Counted from the stretch's first letter, positions 17,630 to 26,266 are shown. The stretch is 27,670 nucleotides of DNA from GCA-2720975 sp964467985 (GCA_964467985.1 CAYXTP010000021.1:1-27670); one strand, 5' to 3'. Translations and numbers: made by a program. Notes: a model not told the origin generated them from the sequence alone.

Positions 17630-17810
17630 ACTGACTGGGTTCCGTGGACCTAGCCACAAACAGCATTCCTTCCCTTGGCCTTGCCTGTGGACGCTGGAGA
17701 CCACCCGTCGGGACCCGGGGCGTGAGGAGGGGGGCCCTGCAGGCCGCCAGCCCCTTTTCATTGTAGCTGGGGGCAATTCCCAGAATGGATGCACACCAAA
17801 CCCAGTCAGT
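17630..17810. repeat. 181-bp fold-back repeat element, copy 2
   Basis: Same length and orientation as the copy at 8068-8248. The outer 12-bp inverted repeat, ACTGACTGGGTT/AACCCAGTCAGT, is intact. The inner part of the left arm has diverged (GTGGACCT instead of GTGTGCAT). An inner GCATTC pairs with GGATGC through one G-T wobble, where copy 1 has GCATTC/GAATGC. It fills most of the space between divergent trmD and ribE and ends 68 bases before the ribE start. The minus-strand frame is open across both copies, but most of the 22 differences change an amino acid, which argues against protein coding. Confidence 0.85.
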
Positions 17811-17878
17811 CCAGTTCCTGGGCGACTCCCTGGCCCTGTAGCGCTGCCACGGTACCCTGCCTGCCTCCTGCCGCCCTC

Positions 17879-18502
17879 ATGTTCACCGGAATCATCGAAT
17901 CCTGCGTGCCCGTACGCGCTTTTGAGCCCCTGGACCAGGGTGCGCGGCTCGTTTTACCCCTGCCCGCTGGAGAAGAGGGCAGCTGGTCGGTGAGCCGTGG
18001 CCAGAGCATCGCGGTGTGCGGTGTGTGTCTGACCGTGGCCGACCGGCGGCCAGCACCAGAGGGACAGGCGCACGACCTCGAATTCCACCTCTCCGGCGAG
18101 ACCCTGGAGCGCACTTGGTTCCGGGATCTCTGCCCGGGCCGGCAGGTCAACCTCGAGCGCGCCCTGCGCATGGGGGATCGCTTGGATGGGCACCTGGTCA
18201 GTGGTCACGTGGACGGCGGCGGAGTCGTGACCGCGATTCAGGACGGTGGGGATGGAGGCCGGGTTTACACCTTCGAGTTGGATACCGAACTAGAGCGCTT
18301 CCTGGTGGACAAGGGTTCCATCACGCTCGACGGGATCAGTCTCACCGTCGTTCAGCCGCGGGCCTGCTCATTCGACGTGGCTCTGATTCCGCTGACCTTG
18401 GAAGCCACCAACCTTGGAAGTGCCGAAGTGGGAACACGGGTCAACGTGGAAGCAGACATGATCGGCAAGTGGATCGAACGCTTGGCGTGTGGGGAGTCTT
18501 AG
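17879..18502 (+). CDS. ribE: Riboflavin synthase, alpha chain
   Basis: 207 residues. It dismutates two molecules of 6,7-dimethyl-8-ribityllumazine to riboflavin, the last step of vitamin B2 synthesis. The start MFTGIIES is diagnostic. Barrel 1 has IAVCGVCLTV and VNLERALRMGDRLDGHLVSGHVDG; barrel 2 has KGSITLDGISLTV. The usual internal repeat is clear and length is normal. Cys replaces the common Asn in GVCLTV's preceding position (VCGVCLTV for VNGVCLTV). No other rib genes are near. It is divergent from trmD and converges on mlaD with 11 bases between stops. No FMN riboswitch is seen upstream. Confidence 0.96.
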   Translation: MFTGIIESCVPVRAFEPLDQGARLVLPLPAGEEGSWSVSRGQSIAVCGVCLTVADRRPAPEGQAHDLEFHLSGETLERTWFRDLCPGRQVNLERALRMGDRLDGHLVSGHVDGGGVVTAIQDGGDGGRVYTFELDTELERFLVDKGSITLDGISLTVVQPRACSFDVALIPLTLEATNLGSAEVGTRVNVEADMIGKWIERLACGES

Positions 18503-18513
18503 GGGTTGGGTCT

Positions 18514-19677
18514 CTAGAAGCCTAGGAAGAGCGTGTTGAGGAAGGTGTTGATGGGTGCTGCTTCGCGAGCCTCTTCTAGAGTGCCGGTCAATGTATGCAG
18601 GGCCCGTTCCATTTCCTGATACAGCTCATCCTCATAGAGCAGCCGGCTGATCGTCCCACGTCCCTCGCGCAGGGCGGCGGAGGCGACCGCCAGGTCCTCC
18701 GAGATCTCGCGCAGGTTGGTGTAGATCTCGTCTTCCTTCAGCAAGCGGCCCAGGGTTCCCTGCCCGTCTGCGAGGTCTGTCGTGATGCTCTCGAGGTTCT
18801 CGCCGATCTTGCTGTCGGTGAGCAGCATGCCCAGGGTCCCCTCCCCCTCGTTGATCTTGCTCGTGATCTCAGACAGGTCCGAGACCGCATCGCGGAAATC
18901 CTGCGCCAAGGTCTCGTCATAGAGCAACGCGCCCAGGGTGCCCTTTCCTTCGCGCAAGTCCGTCAAAACCTTCTGCAAATCCGTCGTCAATTCAAGCAGC
19001 GAGTCATACACCCCATCCTCTTGAAGCAACTTGCCCAGGGTGCCCTTGCCCGCACGCAAGTCATCGCTCACGGCCGCAGCGTTGTCGAAGGTCGTGCCCA
19101 TGTCCGTCACGGTCTGGGCCAGGTCCTCACCCAGGGCTTCGTCATAGAGCAGGCGCGAGAGAATGCCCTGGCCATCCCGCACCTCGCCCACGATCAAGTC
19201 CAGACCCGAGATCATGCTCGTCAGGGTGTCGCGGTTGTCTGTGACGACGCCGCCCAGGGCCTTGAGTACGTCTGGCACCACTTCCCCGCGCAGGGCTGTG
19301 CCCGCGGGAAGCGCGCCACTCTGCACGCTTCCCGGCTCGATTGACAACTGCATGCCGCCCAGCACCGTGGCGCTCTCGATGCGAATGGCGTGATCGGCGT
19401 AGAGGTCCACCGCACGTTCCAAGGAGAGTTCGACTTGCACGCGTTCACCGGGCTTGCCAGCGGAATCGAATTCCAGTGACTCCACCCTTCCCCAGCGCAT
19501 GCCTGCCACGTACACCGAGTCCCCTTGGCGCAATCCGCCCGCACTGTCAAAACTCACACTCCAGGCCTGCCGTTCGCCGAGCAGGGAGAAATCTGTCTTG
19601 AACAGCGTAAACCAGGAGAGCAGAGCGATGACTGAGACGAAGAACAGGCCCAGGAGGGCGTGGCGTTGGGTGGTCAT
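18514..19677 (-). CDS. mlaD: MCE/MlaD-family lipid transport protein with C-terminal repeats
   Basis: 387 residues. An N-terminal anchor (about 7-25) is followed by an MCE domain (about 36-115: SFDSAGGLRQGDSVYVAGMRWGRV, ATVLGGMQLSIEPG). MCE rings form the substrate-binding part of Mla-type phospholipid transporters. The C-terminal half holds six repeats with the core G-x-G-T-L-G-x-L-L, their second Gly near residues 171, 212, 246, 280, 307 and 341, mostly 34 residues apart and joined by amphipathic helices. This suggests a long helical tunnel or needle crossing the periplasm, as in extended MCE proteins. It is the last gene of the operon, 18 bases after mlaF. The gene symbol is by family, not proven orthology. 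Confidence 0.92.
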   Translation of the reverse strand: MTTQRHALLGLFFVSVIALLSWFTLFKTDFSLLGERQAWSVSFDSAGGLRQGDSVYVAGMRWGRVESLEFDSAGKPGERVQVELSLERAVDLYADHAIRIESATVLGGMQLSIEPGSVQSGALPAGTALRGEVVPDVLKALGGVVTDNRDTLTSMISGLDLIVGEVRDGQGILSRLLYDEALGEDLAQTVTDMGTTFDNAAAVSDDLRAGKGTLGKLLQEDGVYDSLLELTTDLQKVLTDLREGKGTLGALLYDETLAQDFRDAVSDLSEITSKINEGEGTLGMLLTDSKIGENLESITTDLADGQGTLGRLLKEDEIYTNLREISEDLAVASAALREGRGTISRLLYEDELYQEMERALHTLTGTLEEAREAAPINTFLNTLFLGF

Positions 19678-19695
19678 GATGATGTCTCGTGGGGA

Positions 19696-20433
19696 CTAAG
19701 CGCCCAGAAATTCTCTCAGCAGCGGTTCCTCGGGCTCGAAGAACGTCTCGATGGGTTCTCGCACGAGGGTCACGCCCTCGTGCATGAAGATCACTTCGTC
19801 GGCCACGGCCTTGAGGCAGTCCGTGCGGTGTTCAACGACGAGTGAGGTGACTTCGAGCGTGTCGGAAAGCTCGCGGATCAACTCGTTGATGGAGCGCGAA
19901 ATCTTTGGGTCCAGGCCAGCGTTGGGTTCGTCGTAGAGCACGATCTCAGGTTGGGTGATCAAGGCGCGCGCCAGGCCGACGCGTTTCTTCATGCCGCCCG
20001 AAATCTGAGCCGGGAATTTCTGGGCAGCATCGGGGATATGGACCAGGCCCAATGTGTGCTCGACGCGCTCCGCAATCTCTGCAGGTTTGAGGTCGGTGGT
20101 CTCTTCCAGTGGCAGGGCTAGGTTCTCAGCCACCGTGAGCCAGTTGATCAGAGCGCTTTCCTGGAAGACGTAACCCATACGCCGGCGCAGACCGGCCAGT
20201 TCAGCCTCAGTGGCCTGGGCCAGGTCTTGGCCATCCACGATCACGCGACCCTTGTCCGGTTGCAGCAGACCGATCACGTGCCGCAGGGTGACCGATTTGC
20301 CGGAGCCTGACCCGCCCATGACCCCCAGGCATTGTCCGCGCCGCACGCCAAAACTGAGACCGCGCAGGATGTGCTGATCCCCGAAGGACTTGTGCACCCC
20401 CTCCAACTGGATCAGTGTTTCGTCAGCGGTCAT
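19696..20433 (-). CDS. mlaF: MlaF-type ABC transporter ATPase
   Basis: 245 residues, cytoplasmic ATPase of the MCE lipid transporter. Walker A is GGSGSGKS, the Q-loop is in YVFQESALINWLTV, the signature is ISGGMKKRVGLARAL and Walker B is IVLYDEPNAGLDP. The H-loop reads VVEHRTD, with Glu before His where Thr is usual (VTHD). The open frame reaches 20697, but the domain begins at ATG 20433 (MTADETLIQLEGVHKSFG), which is 2 bases after the mlaE stop. It is co-transcribed with mlaE and mlaD. Confidence 0.95.
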   Translation of the reverse strand: MTADETLIQLEGVHKSFGDQHILRGLSFGVRRGQCLGVMGGSGSGKSVTLRHVIGLLQPDKGRVIVDGQDLAQATEAELAGLRRRMGYVFQESALINWLTVAENLALPLEETTDLKPAEIAERVEHTLGLVHIPDAAQKFPAQISGGMKKRVGLARALITQPEIVLYDEPNAGLDPKISRSINELIRELSDTLEVTSLVVEHRTDCLKAVADEVIFMHEGVTLVREPIETFFEPEEPLLREFLGA

Positions 20434-20435
20434 GG

Positions 20436-21278
20436 TCAGTTCTGGTAGATCATCCAGGTCAGGAAGTAGTTGGCCACGATGACCGCGATGATGGAGTCGC
20501 GCACGGCATGGGACGTGGCTCGGCCAACTCCCAGGGCGCCACCCTTGGCGCGCAATCCGCAGGAGCAGGAAATGATGGCCACGATGGCTCCGAAGACACT
20601 GGCCTTGAAGAGCCCCGAGAAAACGTCCTTCGGCAGGGGGATCACCTCGCCCGTTGTGCGCAGGGCTTGAATGGCCGAGTCGATGTAGAGCGTCCAACCC
20701 ACGTGTAACTGCGAGCCCGCTACGAATCCGCCACCGAGGATTCCGATGCTGTCGCAGAGCACGGTCAGGAAGGGAGCCATCACGGCCAGGGCCACCACCC
20801 TGGGCAAGACCAAGAAGGACACCTTGTCCACCGACAGCACCTCGAGTGCTGAGAGTTCATCCGCGACACTCATAGTGCCGAGCTCGGCGGCCAGAGCACT
20901 GCCCACCGTTGCAGCCAGAATGACCGCTGTGATGAAGGGGCCCATCTCGCGCGCCATCGAGGCGGCCACGATCACTCCGATCCGATCCTGTTGTCCGAAA
21001 CTGGCTAGCTCGATGCCCGTTTGCAGGGAGACGATCATGCCCACGAACAGTCCCACCAGCAGCACCACGTGCACATTCATGATCCCGCTCGTGAAGAGTT
21101 GGTCCAGAAACCAGCGCCGGCGTTTCGGCAGGTGGTGCAGACGCCTCAGGACCTTGAGTGCCAGTTCGATGCGGAAGCCCGCCGCCCCCAGGAACTTCTT
21201 GAAGCTGCGCGCTTGGTACAGCACGTAGAGCACGCTGGCTCCAAAGGCCAAGGTCAGGAGGTCAGAGGTGGAGGGCAT
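20436..21278 (-). CDS. mlaE: MlaE-type ABC transporter permease
   Basis: 280 residues, inner-membrane permease of the MCE system. Five to six TM segments are visible (for example LLVGLFVGMIVSLQTGIEL, FITAVILAATVGSALAAELGTM and FLVLPRVVALAVMAPFLTVL). AELGTMSVADELSALEVL is the conserved coupling loop that contacts MlaF. It lies 18 bases after the stop of the upstream lipoprotein gene and 2 bases before mlaF. Order mlaE-mlaF-mlaD is standard; no mlaC, mlaB or mlaA is present in the window. Confidence 0.95.
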   Translation of the reverse strand: MPSTSDLLTLAFGASVLYVLYQARSFKKFLGAAGFRIELALKVLRRLHHLPKRRRWFLDQLFTSGIMNVHVVLLVGLFVGMIVSLQTGIELASFGQQDRIGVIVAASMAREMGPFITAVILAATVGSALAAELGTMSVADELSALEVLSVDKVSFLVLPRVVALAVMAPFLTVLCDSIGILGGGFVAGSQLHVGWTLYIDSAIQALRTTGEVIPLPKDVFSGLFKASVFGAIVAIISCSCGLRAKGGALGVGRATSHAVRDSIIAVIVANYFLTWMIYQN

Positions 21279-21296
21279 GGTGTGCAGGGCGCGGCC

Positions 21297-22817
21297 CTAG
21301 TCCTGGACCCCGGCCGGTTCTCGCTCCAGGGGCCATCCGGGTCCGGGGATCGCTGGTCTGAGAAGGGTGACGCCCTCGGGACTCGAACGCCAGCGCAAGA
21401 GTCCAAAGAGCACGGACTGCTCACGCGTGGCCTCTCCGTCGCGCTGATAGTCGCGCCGGGCCCAGAGCCCCACAAAGGAGCGGCGGTCTTCGCGCTCGTC
21501 CTTTTCTCGGCGCCACAGACCCAGCCAGCTGCGCTCGCGCACCCGCTCGCCCTTGCGTCGCTGGCTGTAGAGCTCCCACATCCAGGCGTAGTGCTCTTCG
21601 ATAAAGTCCAGACGCCAGGTGAAGGGGCTGGGGGCAGGGAAGGCAAACGAAGACTCGTCGTCCACTTCTGAGCGGTAGTGGCTGTAGAACGGGAAGACCT
21701 TGCGCCAGCGACTCAACCCCTCAGGGCTGCGCTTGTCCCAAGCCTGGTAGAAGGGCAGCACCAACGTGGTGTCCTTTTCCAGGTCACCGTACTTCTCGTG
21801 GCGCACGTTGACGATTGGCCACAGCACGTGAGTCGACGTCATGCCGTCCCCCTCGAAACGGGAGTACAAGGGCCACACCCGCGTGCGACGTGCCTGGTCC
21901 GTGGTGCCCGGTCGCTGCATGACGACAAAGGGCCAGGGTCCGTCCCATGCCCAGAACTCCTTGTCGGGGTTCGACGAGTAACCGAAGAAAGGCCAAAGCG
22001 CCGTCCAGCTGCGGCTCGGTCCGCGTTCTCGGGTTCCGAACAGGGGCCACACCATCCAGCGCCTCTCCTGCTTCTCGGGAGACAGCTGCAAATCGTTGCG
22101 CTGCCAGTGAAAGAAAGGCCACAGGAAGAACCAGCGCTCGTAGCGCCCCTGCCTGCGATTGACGCCAGCCAACGGCCAGAGGCGCCACTCATCGCCCCCC
22201 GTTTCCTGCGCCGTGCGATCGTCCACTTCACCTTCGACCGGCGCAGGTCGCGACCAAGAAAAGAAGGGGAATAGAAAGTGCGTGGTGACCCGGCCGTTGC
22301 GTTCGTAGCGCATGAAGAGCGGGAACAGCACAAAGGACAGGCGGTCGAATGACAGGAAGTGCTCGACCACTCCGCCGAAGGGCACCACGGCGCGTGCGAC
22401 GCGCCCGTCGTTTGTCTTGGACCAGTACACACCGGGTAGGCCAAAGAAGGTCCACGTGTCGGGGGCGTCCGCGTAGGACTGGCGCGAGTAGCGCGCGAGG
22501 GGCAGCAACTGGTAGATGCGCTCCCGGGGAGTGAGAACGAGGCTGCCCAGGGGCGGCAAGAACTTGGACTCACTGCGCTCGGGACTGCTGCGCGAGTGCG
22601 AGGCCAAGGGGCGCAGGGCCCAATAGGTGACGGCTCCACTGTCGACCTTGCGTCGGACCAACAGGGCACCCCCGAACGCTTCCAATTCCCGTTCGCCCGA
22701 GGCGATGGAGAGGTCGCTGACAAAGGGGGCCAGGTGTCGCTCCTGGTCCAGCCCCGCGCACCCGGGCAGGAACCCGGCCAGAAGCAGGAGGAGACCGGTG
22801 TTGGGGAGGGCGCGCAT
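21297..22817 (-). CDS. Lipoprotein with about 20-residue WP-F/Y repeats, first gene of MCE operon
   Basis: 506 residues. The start MRALPN gives a signal peptide with Cys20 in FLPGC, a slightly unusual lipobox because of Pro. From about 160 to 380 the chain carries eleven copies of a motif of the type h-(W/F/L)-P-(F/L)-(F/Y), with the Pro near residues 166, 184, 215, 234, 258, 276, 296, 316, 334, 355 and 376. Spacing is mostly 18-24. Between motifs lie polar, Arg-rich turns. The pattern predicts short beta strands in series, as in a beta barrel or meander. I know no named function. It lies 18 bases before mlaE, so it may be the outer-membrane or periplasmic partner of the MCE transporter. The frame is open to 23075, but upstream residues look random. 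Confidence 0.8.
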   Translation of the reverse strand: MRALPNTGLLLLLAGFLPGCAGLDQERHLAPFVSDLSIASGERELEAFGGALLVRRKVDSGAVTYWALRPLASHSRSSPERSESKFLPPLGSLVLTPRERIYQLLPLARYSRQSYADAPDTWTFFGLPGVYWSKTNDGRVARAVVPFGGVVEHFLSFDRLSFVLFPLFMRYERNGRVTTHFLFPFFSWSRPAPVEGEVDDRTAQETGGDEWRLWPLAGVNRRQGRYERWFFLWPFFHWQRNDLQLSPEKQERRWMVWPLFGTRERGPSRSWTALWPFFGYSSNPDKEFWAWDGPWPFVVMQRPGTTDQARRTRVWPLYSRFEGDGMTSTHVLWPIVNVRHEKYGDLEKDTTLVLPFYQAWDKRSPEGLSRWRKVFPFYSHYRSEVDDESSFAFPAPSPFTWRLDFIEEHYAWMWELYSQRRKGERVRERSWLGLWRREKDEREDRRSFVGLWARRDYQRDGEATREQSVLFGLLRWRSSPEGVTLLRPAIPGPGWPLEREPAGVQD

Positions 22818-22890
22818 GACCTGTCTGGATTGTCGAGCCCGTCGCCGTCGATGCAAGCCCGGTGACCGATCGATCCGTTTGGCTGCTCGG

Positions 22891-22919
22891 TTGTGACCAC
22901 CCGGGGCCGTTGCTACTGT
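22891..22919 (+). promoter_or_regulatory. Predicted sigma-70-type promoter of the trpS operon
   Basis: TTGTGA, a 17-base spacer and TACTGT, with a TGC extended -10 just before the hexamer. The predicted start near 22926 gives a leader of about 70 bases. It lies between divergent genes, where a promoter must be. Confidence 0.5.
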
Positions 22920-22997
22920 CCGCTTCGCCGAGGTCTCCAGGATCGGGAGGTTCCCTGCTCCGCTCCCGTCCTGGCCTGGGTCCGGCCACTTGTTTTC

Positions 22998-23990
22998 ATG
23001 AATACCTTCCTCTCCGGCATCCAGCCCAGTGGTCAGGCTCATCTGGGCAACTATTTTGGTGCCATCCGTCAGCACATCGCTTCACAAGATGAGGAAGGGC
23101 AGCACTTCTACTTCATCGCGGACTACCACGCCCTGACCTCGACTCGCGATCCCGAGGCGCTGCGCAACCAGGTGCGCGAGGTCGCTGTGACCTACCTGGC
23201 CCTGGGGCTCGATCCCGAGCGCGTGACGTTTTTTAGGCAAAGCGACGTGCCCGAGGTGACGGAGCTGGCCTGGTTGCTGTCTACCGTGACCGGCATGGGG
23301 CTGCTCGAGCGCGCTCACTCCTACAAGGACAAGCTGGCCCACGGGGTCAAGCCGGCGGTGGGCTTGTTCACCTATCCCATCCTCATGGCGGCCGACGTCT
23401 TGGCCTACGACTCGACCATCGTGCCGGTGGGCAAGGACCAGGTTCAGCACTTGGAGATGACCCAGGATATGGCCGGGCACTTCAACCATACCTATGGCGC
23501 GGGCGGCGAGGTGTTCGTGCGTCCCGAGGCGCGGCTGCCGAGTTCCGACAAGATGGCGCGCGTTCCTGGACTGGACGGCGAGAAGATGAGCAAGACCTAT
23601 GGCAACGGTCTGTGGATCTTTGAAGAGGGCAAGGCACTCAAGAAAGCCGTGGGCCGCATCGTTACCGACTCGCGGCCACCCGAGGAACCCAAGGACCCCT
23701 CCGGAATCTTGCTGTTCGACTTCCTGTCCCTGTTCCTGGATCCTACAGAGCTATCGGAATGGGAGCGCCGCCTGCGAGCCGGCGGCGAGGGAGCTCCCGG
23801 GTACGGACACTTGAAAGTGCGCCTGGTCGAAGCCATCGATGAACACTTCGGTCCCGCCCGGGAACGACGACGCGACATGTTGAACGACCCCGCCGAAGTG
23901 GATCGCGTTCTCGCCCAAGGAGGCCAGACGGCGCGCGAGCGTGCGCGCGCCACGCGCGATCGTGCTCTCATCGCTTGCGGATTGCGTTGA
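22998..23990 (+). CDS. trpS: Tryptophanyl-tRNA synthetase
   Basis: 330 residues, normal length for the class I enzyme that charges tRNA-Trp. The HIGH-type motif is in GIQPSGQAHLGNYFGA near the N-terminus; the KMSKS-type motif is GEKMSKTYGN, with Thr in the last place. Other family segments are FIADYHALT, FTYPILMAADVLAYD and VPVGKDQVQHLEMTQDMA. The start at ATG 22998 is the only one that begins directly at the family N-terminus (MNTFLSGIQ). It heads a four-gene unit with two lipoproteins and dtd, and has a good promoter upstream. Confidence 0.97.
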   Translation: MNTFLSGIQPSGQAHLGNYFGAIRQHIASQDEEGQHFYFIADYHALTSTRDPEALRNQVREVAVTYLALGLDPERVTFFRQSDVPEVTELAWLLSTVTGMGLLERAHSYKDKLAHGVKPAVGLFTYPILMAADVLAYDSTIVPVGKDQVQHLEMTQDMAGHFNHTYGAGGEVFVRPEARLPSSDKMARVPGLDGEKMSKTYGNGLWIFEEGKALKKAVGRIVTDSRPPEEPKDPSGILLFDFLSLFLDPTELSEWERRLRAGGEGAPGYGHLKVRLVEAIDEHFGPARERRRDMLNDPAEVDRVLAQGGQTARERARATRDRALIACGLR

Positions 23991-24016
23991 GCCAACACAC
24001 CACCACGAAAGCCACC

Positions 24017-24598
24017 ATGAAAAATTACACTGCCATCTCACGTTCCTGCTTGCTGGGAATTCCGCTGATCCTCGTCGCCTGCGCAGGACCCGGACAGCAG
24101 TCGAAGGCCTCGACTGGACCGGAGGGTGGCGCGCCGACTCAGGCCGGCGGGTCCGCGGGCGAGCAGGCCCCGCGCCAACGACCCTTGACCGTCGAAGCCA
24201 CGCCTTGGACGTCCAAGTTCATGCAGCGCTCCCTGTTGTTGGCGGACGAGATCAGCATCACCGGGCCAGTGGGGCTGATGGATCATTGCGTGATGACCCT
24301 GGACGACGCTCTTTTTGAACGCACCGAACTGCCTACCCCGGACGGCCTGCAGCTCATCCTCCGGCCGCGTCCCGGAACGGGAGGCGAGGATCTGTTGCGG
24401 GCGCAAATCGATGCCTGGAATCTGGCTGCCTACAAGGAAATCCGGATGGACCTGCGGGCGGGGGACACCGAAGTTGTCGTCACGGCCCGTGGCAGCGCCG
24501 TCTGGCAAAATACAGATGGCAGCGAGCAGCGCGCATCGCACCTGATGTTCAGCGGATCCGTTCAAGGCGCTTCAGTAGACCAGATCAACCGGCAATGA
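24017..24598 (+). CDS. Small lipoprotein of unknown function
   Basis: 193 residues. The N-terminus is basic then hydrophobic (LLGIPLILVAC), with a canonical lipobox ending at Cys22. Residues 23-60 are Gly/Ala/Gln-rich and likely unstructured. From about 63 a folded alpha/beta part follows (LLLADEISITGPVGLMDHCVM, ending GSVQGASVDQINRQ). No family is recognised. It starts 26 bases after trpS, and its stop overlaps the start of the TPR gene as ATGA. The pairing with a second lipoprotein suggests the two act together at the membrane. Confidence 0.8.
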   Translation: MKNYTAISRSCLLGIPLILVACAGPGQQSKASTGPEGGAPTQAGGSAGEQAPRQRPLTVEATPWTSKFMQRSLLLADEISITGPVGLMDHCVMTLDDALFERTELPTPDGLQLILRPRPGTGGEDLLRAQIDAWNLAAYKEIRMDLRAGDTEVVVTARGSAVWQNTDGSEQRASHLMFSGSVQGASVDQINRQ

Positions 24599-25776
24599 GA
24601 GGCGCGACCTGGGTTTCCGAGCGTGTCCATCACCGCTCTCGACACCGGGTCGACGGGGGGCGCCCGCTTGGGAACCAAGTTCGGGCGAGCGCCCTGCTGT
24701 TGCTCCTGCTGAGCGCTGCTTGCGCCAGTCAACCAGAACGCTGGGAACCGACCTGGCAAGCTCCAGGCTCGTACTTTGAAACGGGACAGGAGCTCACACT
24801 GCGAGCAGCGCGCACTTACTACGACGAGGGCAAGTTGCAGGCTGCCCTGGACATCTTGGGACCCCTTGCTCGCGGGGCGGAAACGAATTTGGAGTTGGGG
24901 TTCTGGCTACAGGACTTGGAATGGGAATTGGCGCAGGCCCAGGGTGCATCGACGGCCGACTTGATCGAGGCCTACGAGCAAAGCGCCGAGTCCGAGCCCA
25001 CGCCGGCACGCTTGATCTTGGCCGCCCGTTTGGGATTGGAGACCCGGGGCGGGCAGCACGCACTGTCCCTACTGCAGCGCGCGCTGGAACTGGACCCGGA
25101 TCACCCCTGGATCCACTATTCCTTGGCGCAGGTGCTACTGGGCGAGCGGCAGCGGGCGGATCGCTGGCAGGCTGCGCGCACGGCTTTGGCGCGTACCCTG
25201 GAGCTCGACCCCTCGCACCTGCGAGGCCGCCACCTGGAGGCTTGGATCTTGGCTCAAGAGGGGGACGTGGCCCGCGCCTCCACCGCCCTGGAACGCTGGC
25301 TGGAACTGACCCGCGGGGACCCGCGCGTATCGAATGAAGTGCGGCTTGAGGCTGAGGTGGACCTGGCGCTGATGTGGGTACGTTTGGGTCACGCCGCCGC
25401 AGCCGAGGCTCTCCTCTCTACCCACGCGGGACAGCGGGTCGCCCGCACTCGTCGTCTCGCCGCCCTGGCTGTGGCTCAACACGAACAAGGTCGCATCGAG
25501 CAGGCCCTGGACACTGCCCGGCGCGCCGAGTTGGCCGATCCCGGCGCGCTCTTGCCCGTGGTGCAGCAGGCCTTGCTCTACGAGCAGCGCGGTCGCGACG
25601 GGGATGAGAGCCGCGCACACGACCGCTGGGCGTTGGTCGTCGAGGCGGCGGCCAACCAAGGTGATCTGGCCGGACTCCTGCAGAGTGTGCGTGCTCGGGT
25701 CCACTTGGAACGCTCCGCCGCGACGGAGGCCACAGCAGACACGCCTGCTGGGGGCGAAGGCGGCGACCAGAATTGA
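24595..25776 (+). CDS. TPR-repeat lipoprotein
   Basis: 393 residues. A long basic N-terminus of about 30 residues precedes a Leu run (ASALLLLLLSAAC) with Cys43 as the probable lipidated residue; the true start may be a GTG within the first 30 codons. From about 65 to 370 the chain is helical with tetratricopeptide-type repeats (for example ARTYYDEGKLQAALDILGPLA, LLQRALELDPDHPWIHYSLAQVLL, ARTLELDPSHLRGRHLEAWIL and AVAQHEQGRIEQALDTARRAEL). TPRs bind partner proteins. It overlaps the preceding lipoprotein gene (ATGA) and the following dtd (TTGA). Confidence 0.85.
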   Translation: MRGATWVSERVHHRSRHRVDGGRPLGNQVRASALLLLLLSAACASQPERWEPTWQAPGSYFETGQELTLRAARTYYDEGKLQAALDILGPLARGAETNLELGFWLQDLEWELAQAQGASTADLIEAYEQSAESEPTPARLILAARLGLETRGGQHALSLLQRALELDPDHPWIHYSLAQVLLGERQRADRWQAARTALARTLELDPSHLRGRHLEAWILAQEGDVARASTALERWLELTRGDPRVSNEVRLEAEVDLALMWVRLGHAAAAEALLSTHAGQRVARTRRLAALAVAQHEQGRIEQALDTARRAELADPGALLPVVQQALLYEQRGRDGDESRAHDRWALVVEAAANQGDLAGLLQSVRARVHLERSAATEATADTPAGGEGGDQN

Positions 25777-26210
25777 GGGCCGTGGTTCAGCGAGTCACGC
25801 GCGCGAGCGTGACGGTGGGTGGCGAGGTCGTGGGCGAAATCGGAACCGGGGCCTTGGTGTTGCTGGGCATGGTGCGCGGGGACGACGCCGCTGCTGCTCG
25901 TGCTCTGGCCGAGCGTGTAGGGCGCCTGCGCTACTTCGCCGACGACCAGGGCCGCATGAACCTCTCCCTGGACCAAGTGGATGGAAAACTGTTGGTCGTG
26001 AGCCAGTTCACACTGGCCGCGGACGGCCGCCGCGGACGGCGCCCCTCATTCGATCAGGCCCTGGACCCAGCCCTAGCCGAACCCCTGTACGAACTCTTCA
26101 TCGAGACGCTTGAGGCCCTCGGCCTCTCCTGCTCGCGCGGTGTGTTCGGCGCGCAAATGGCCGTGGAGTTACTCAATGACGGCCCCGTGACCTTCGTCTT
26201 GGAGAGCTGA
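25773..26210 (+). CDS. dtd: D-aminoacyl-tRNA deacylase
   Basis: 145 residues, exact family length. It removes D-amino acids (and glycine from mischarged tRNA-Ala) from tRNA. The start MRAVVQRVTRASVTV is diagnostic and proves the TTG start, which overlaps the TPR gene stop as TTGA. The SQFTLAADGRRGRRPSF motif holds the catalytic-site Ser/Thr, and NDGPVTFVLES carries the cross-subunit Gly-Pro motif. Co-transcription with trpS groups two tRNA-charging quality functions. Confidence 0.97.
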   Translation: MRAVVQRVTRASVTVGGEVVGEIGTGALVLLGMVRGDDAAAARALAERVGRLRYFADDQGRMNLSLDQVDGKLLVVSQFTLAADGRRGRRPSFDQALDPALAEPLYELFIETLEALGLSCSRGVFGAQMAVELLNDGPVTFVLES

Positions 26211-26266
26211 CCGGAACATCGGATCGCCCCGCAACCTGGGCAACTCCGAACGCCGCAAGTCCAGTC

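Noticed and set aside
17525..17794. N-terminal extension of trmD through the repeat
   Set aside because: TrmD homology begins at 17524 and the extension lies mostly in the repeat, where the frame is also open at the other, unrelated copy.
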